Assembly: GCA_009774765.1 (NCBI GenBank)
Contig: VSOK01000041.1
Span: 1-24,172, forward strand
Length of the DNA stretch: 24,172 bases
DNA from: Bacteroidales bacterium
GTDB taxonomy: Bacteria; Bacteroidota; Bacteroidia; Bacteroidales; UBA932
Reading direction: 5' to 3'
The notes under the pieces were generated by a model. That model did no database searches, was not told where the DNA came from, and saw nothing but the letters and a program-made list of their open reading frames with translations. The position numbers and the translations under genes were made by a program. Every line of letters starts with the position of its first letter. Position 1 is the first letter of the stretch. Shown here piece by piece: positions 22,353 to 24,172 of this stretch.

Positions 22353-24172
22353 TTCTTGAGATATTTGAGCCAGAATTCTCTGTTTGCCGCACGGAAATGT
22401 GCCCCCTGATAGCCGCGGTAGCCGTGCATTCCGTCAGGATAGATCATAAATTCAAACTTCTTCCCGTGCCTGTGCATGACGTCAATAAGCTGGAGGGTAT
22501 TCTGGAAATGCACATTGTCATCTCCCGTACCGTGTGTCAGCTTAAGCATAACCGGTTCTACTGCAACTGCGCAGTCCTTTTCGCCGGAGCCTCCGTCCGA
22601 GACTGAATAGCTGACCGGATAGTCCTCCGCATATTCAAGGGTACATCCGGCCTTATAGCCGTCAGGATTGTTCTGCGGAGTATCCATAAAACGCTCAGTA
22701 TAATGCGAATCATATAGCGACCAGTCATATACGCCTCCACCTGCTATGCCGTAGTGGAACCTGTCCGGAGCCTGGAACAGCAGCATTGAAGTCATCGTGC
22801 CGCCGAAAGAGAATCCTTCAACTCCGATCTTGTCCCCGTCTACATAAGGAAGACTTTTCAGATAGTCCGCCCATGCGATGAAATCCTTTACTTCCCATAC
22901 AGTGAGCTGCCTGTATATCATATCAGTGCCGGCACGTCCGTTATGTCCCGCCGCCCGGCAGTCTGCAACGACCTGTATTATCCCGTTTTCAGACCACCAC
23001 TGGTTGTTCTCATCAGGAGTAACCCACCTGTCGTGCACCATAGGAGAATCAGGACCTCCATATATGTCAACGTGCACAGGATATTTCTTTTTATCGTCAA
23101 AATCCTTAGGATAGACTATTGTGGCAGGCAGTTCAAACCCGTCGGCAGTTGTCATACTGACAAACTGCGGCAGAGCATATTCAGCCGGAGAGAAATCCTT
23201 CCCTGCCATATCGGCGACAACGCTGCAGAACTTACCCTGACGTGCCGCATTGTCCGGATACACTGATTTGGAAGTCTCGCAGACAATGACCTTCGTCGGA
23301 GTCACGGCATTGGAAACGGATGCGGCAAAATATTTCCCGTCAGGCGAGAATGTCACATTCTGCACATTGAAAGAAGGGTCAGTCAGAGCTTTTATTGAGC
23401 CTTTGCCGTCCACCTTATACAGCGCAGACCGCACACGTGCATCACGTTTTGCCGTAAAATACACGTCCCCCTTCTTCCTGTCCACACGCACAAGCGAAAT
23501 ATTCCAATTGGGACCGTCCGTGAGACGGCGGAATACAGATCCGTCGTATGACAGGAAATAGATCTGCTCCCATCCCGTCTCGAATCTTCTTGCCATATAC
23601 AACCCTTCCTCAGTAAAGATGACCTGCTCTATCCAGTCTATCCAGGTAGGGTATGTCTCGTGATAGACAGCGGATTTTGACCCGTCATCAACATTTACGC
23701 TATAAAGGTCAAGCGTATTCTGAAGCCGTGGCATACGGGCTATGAAAAACTCCCTGCTGTCCGCCCCCCAGAACGGTATTCCGAAATACTGGTCTTCGGA
23801 AGGATCGAAATCAGCCCATACGATATCACCTGGATTCTTAACGTCGATGATGCCTATCATGACTTCCGGATTGCGCTCGCCAGCCTTCGGGTATCGTGTC
23901 CTCACCAGCCTGCCGTCCTGGCCGAACGGAGAATATATGGGGAAAAACGGCACCTGAGTATTGTCGAAACGGTAAAATCCTATCCTGGTACCGTCAGGTG
24001 ACCACCAGAAAGCCTTGTATTTTGAAGGCCTACCCAAAATCTCCTCATAATATACCCAGGAAGCATAACCGTTCAGAATAAGGTCGCTGCCGTCAAAGGT
24101 CAGACGCGTCTCAGCTCCTGATGCGATGTCCACCACATAAATGTCATTGTCCCTTGTGAACGCTATACGTGT
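22334..24172 (-). CDS. Dipeptidyl-peptidase IV-like S9 family peptidase (5' end cut by window)
   Basis: The frame is open to the window edge; 612 codons are seen, and the signal peptide and first propeller strands are missing. Numbering from the GTG at 24136, an N-terminal DPPIV beta-propeller (to about 310) precedes an alpha/beta hydrolase domain. The triad is Ser443 in GFSFGG, Asp539 in HGTGDDNVHFQ and His571 in DGMHGYRG. WVYYEEILGR keeps the two glutamates (31, 32) that hold the substrate N-terminus in DPP IV, favouring release of X-Pro/X-Ala dipeptides. Prolyl tripeptidyl peptidase is the alternative. Such enzymes are periplasmic or surface-associated in Bacteroidota and process peptides for uptake. 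A Gly/Ser/acidic insertion (SVSDGGSGEKD, about 511-521) sits just before the Asp motif. Confidence 0.92.
   Translation of the reverse strand, partial: TRIAFTRDNDIYVVDIASGAETRLTFDGSDLILNGYASWVYYEEILGRPSKYKAFWWSPDGTRIGFYRFDNTQVPFFPIYSPFGQDGRLVRTRYPKAGERNPEVMIGIIDVKNPGDIVWADFDPSEDQYFGIPFWGADSREFFIARMPRLQNTLDLYSVNVDDGSKSAVYHETYPTWIDWIEQVIFTEEGLYMARRFETGWEQIYFLSYDGSVFRRLTDGPNWNISLVRVDRKKGDVYFTAKRDARVRSALYKVDGKGSIKALTDPSFNVQNVTFSPDGKYFAASVSNAVTPTKVIVCETSKSVYPDNAARQGKFCSVVADMAGKDFSPAEYALPQFVSMTTADGFELPATIVYPKDFDDKKKYPVHVDIYGGPDSPMVHDRWVTPDENNQWWSENGIIQVVADCRAAGHNGRAGTDMIYRQLTVWEVKDFIAWADYLKSLPYVDGDKIGVEGFSFGGTMTSMLLFQAPDRFHYGIAGGGVYDWSLYDSHYTERFMDTPQNNPDGYKAGCTLEYAEDYPVSYSVSDGGSGEKDCAVAVEPVMLKLTHGTGDDNVHFQNTLQLIDVMHRHGKKFEFMIYPDGMHGYRGYQGAHFRAANREFWLKYLKNQQFSR

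Noticed and set aside
1..24172. tRNA, rRNA, CRISPR array, riboswitch, intact insertion sequence or prophage genes
   Set aside because: None recognised by reading both strands; no regularly spaced repeats, transposase, integrase or phage motifs were seen.

Overview
This window looks like ordinary chromosome of a member of the Bacteroidota, most likely a Bacteroidales gut-type lineage. The evidence is the protein families present (DUF5106-thioredoxin, the large TPR protein with a plug-less TonB-receptor-like barrel, the THUMP-like methyltransferase, the RluA enzyme with a long N-terminal extension, the Bacteroidota-type alpha-oxoamine synthase), the general lack of Shine-Dalgarno sequences, and the repeated TAnnTTTG -7 promoter boxes ahead of genes. 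Genus-level placement cannot be made from the sequence alone. The window holds 15 protein-coding genes, one of them cut by the right edge. I see no tRNA, rRNA, CRISPR array or intact mobile element.

Layout. 1-6404 (minus strand): gyrB, then an alpha-oxoamine synthase (serine palmitoyltransferase or cysteate acyltransferase type), a short-chain dehydrogenase and a PgpH-like cyclic-di-AMP phosphodiesterase, ending near a perfect 30-bp palindrome at the left edge. The synthase and dehydrogenase are candidates for consecutive steps of sphingoid or sulfonolipid base synthesis. 6469-11265 (minus): a 1005-aa periplasmic TPR protein and a beta-barrel outer-membrane protein, 6 nt apart. 11266-11367 is a divergent promoter region. 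11368-15948 (plus): ftsE, nth, a CPA1-type cation/proton antiporter and an RluA-family pseudouridine synthase, packed with overlaps or short gaps and so probably one operon. 15921-17180 (minus): a THUMP-like methyltransferase overlapping the rluA-type gene tail to tail. 17297-19420 (plus): phosphohexomutase and nucleoside diphosphate kinase, closed by a strong intrinsic terminator.

19492-20322 is the only long stretch without a recognisable gene. It contains hairpins, a 13-bp inverted repeat, a 75-nt-period direct repeat and short broken reading frames, and looks like decayed accessory DNA. Then come lrgA-lrgB (minus), a divergent secreted DUF5106-thioredoxin protein (plus), and convergent with it a secreted dipeptidyl-peptidase IV-like enzyme running off the right edge (minus).

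Most of the window is housekeeping: DNA topology and repair, RNA modification, sugar-phosphate and nucleotide metabolism, and ion homeostasis. The parts that merit a second look are the lipid-base gene pair, the TPR/barrel pair divergent from ftsE, the RluA N-terminal extension, and the orphan region after ndk. No clearly new defence or mobile system is evident.
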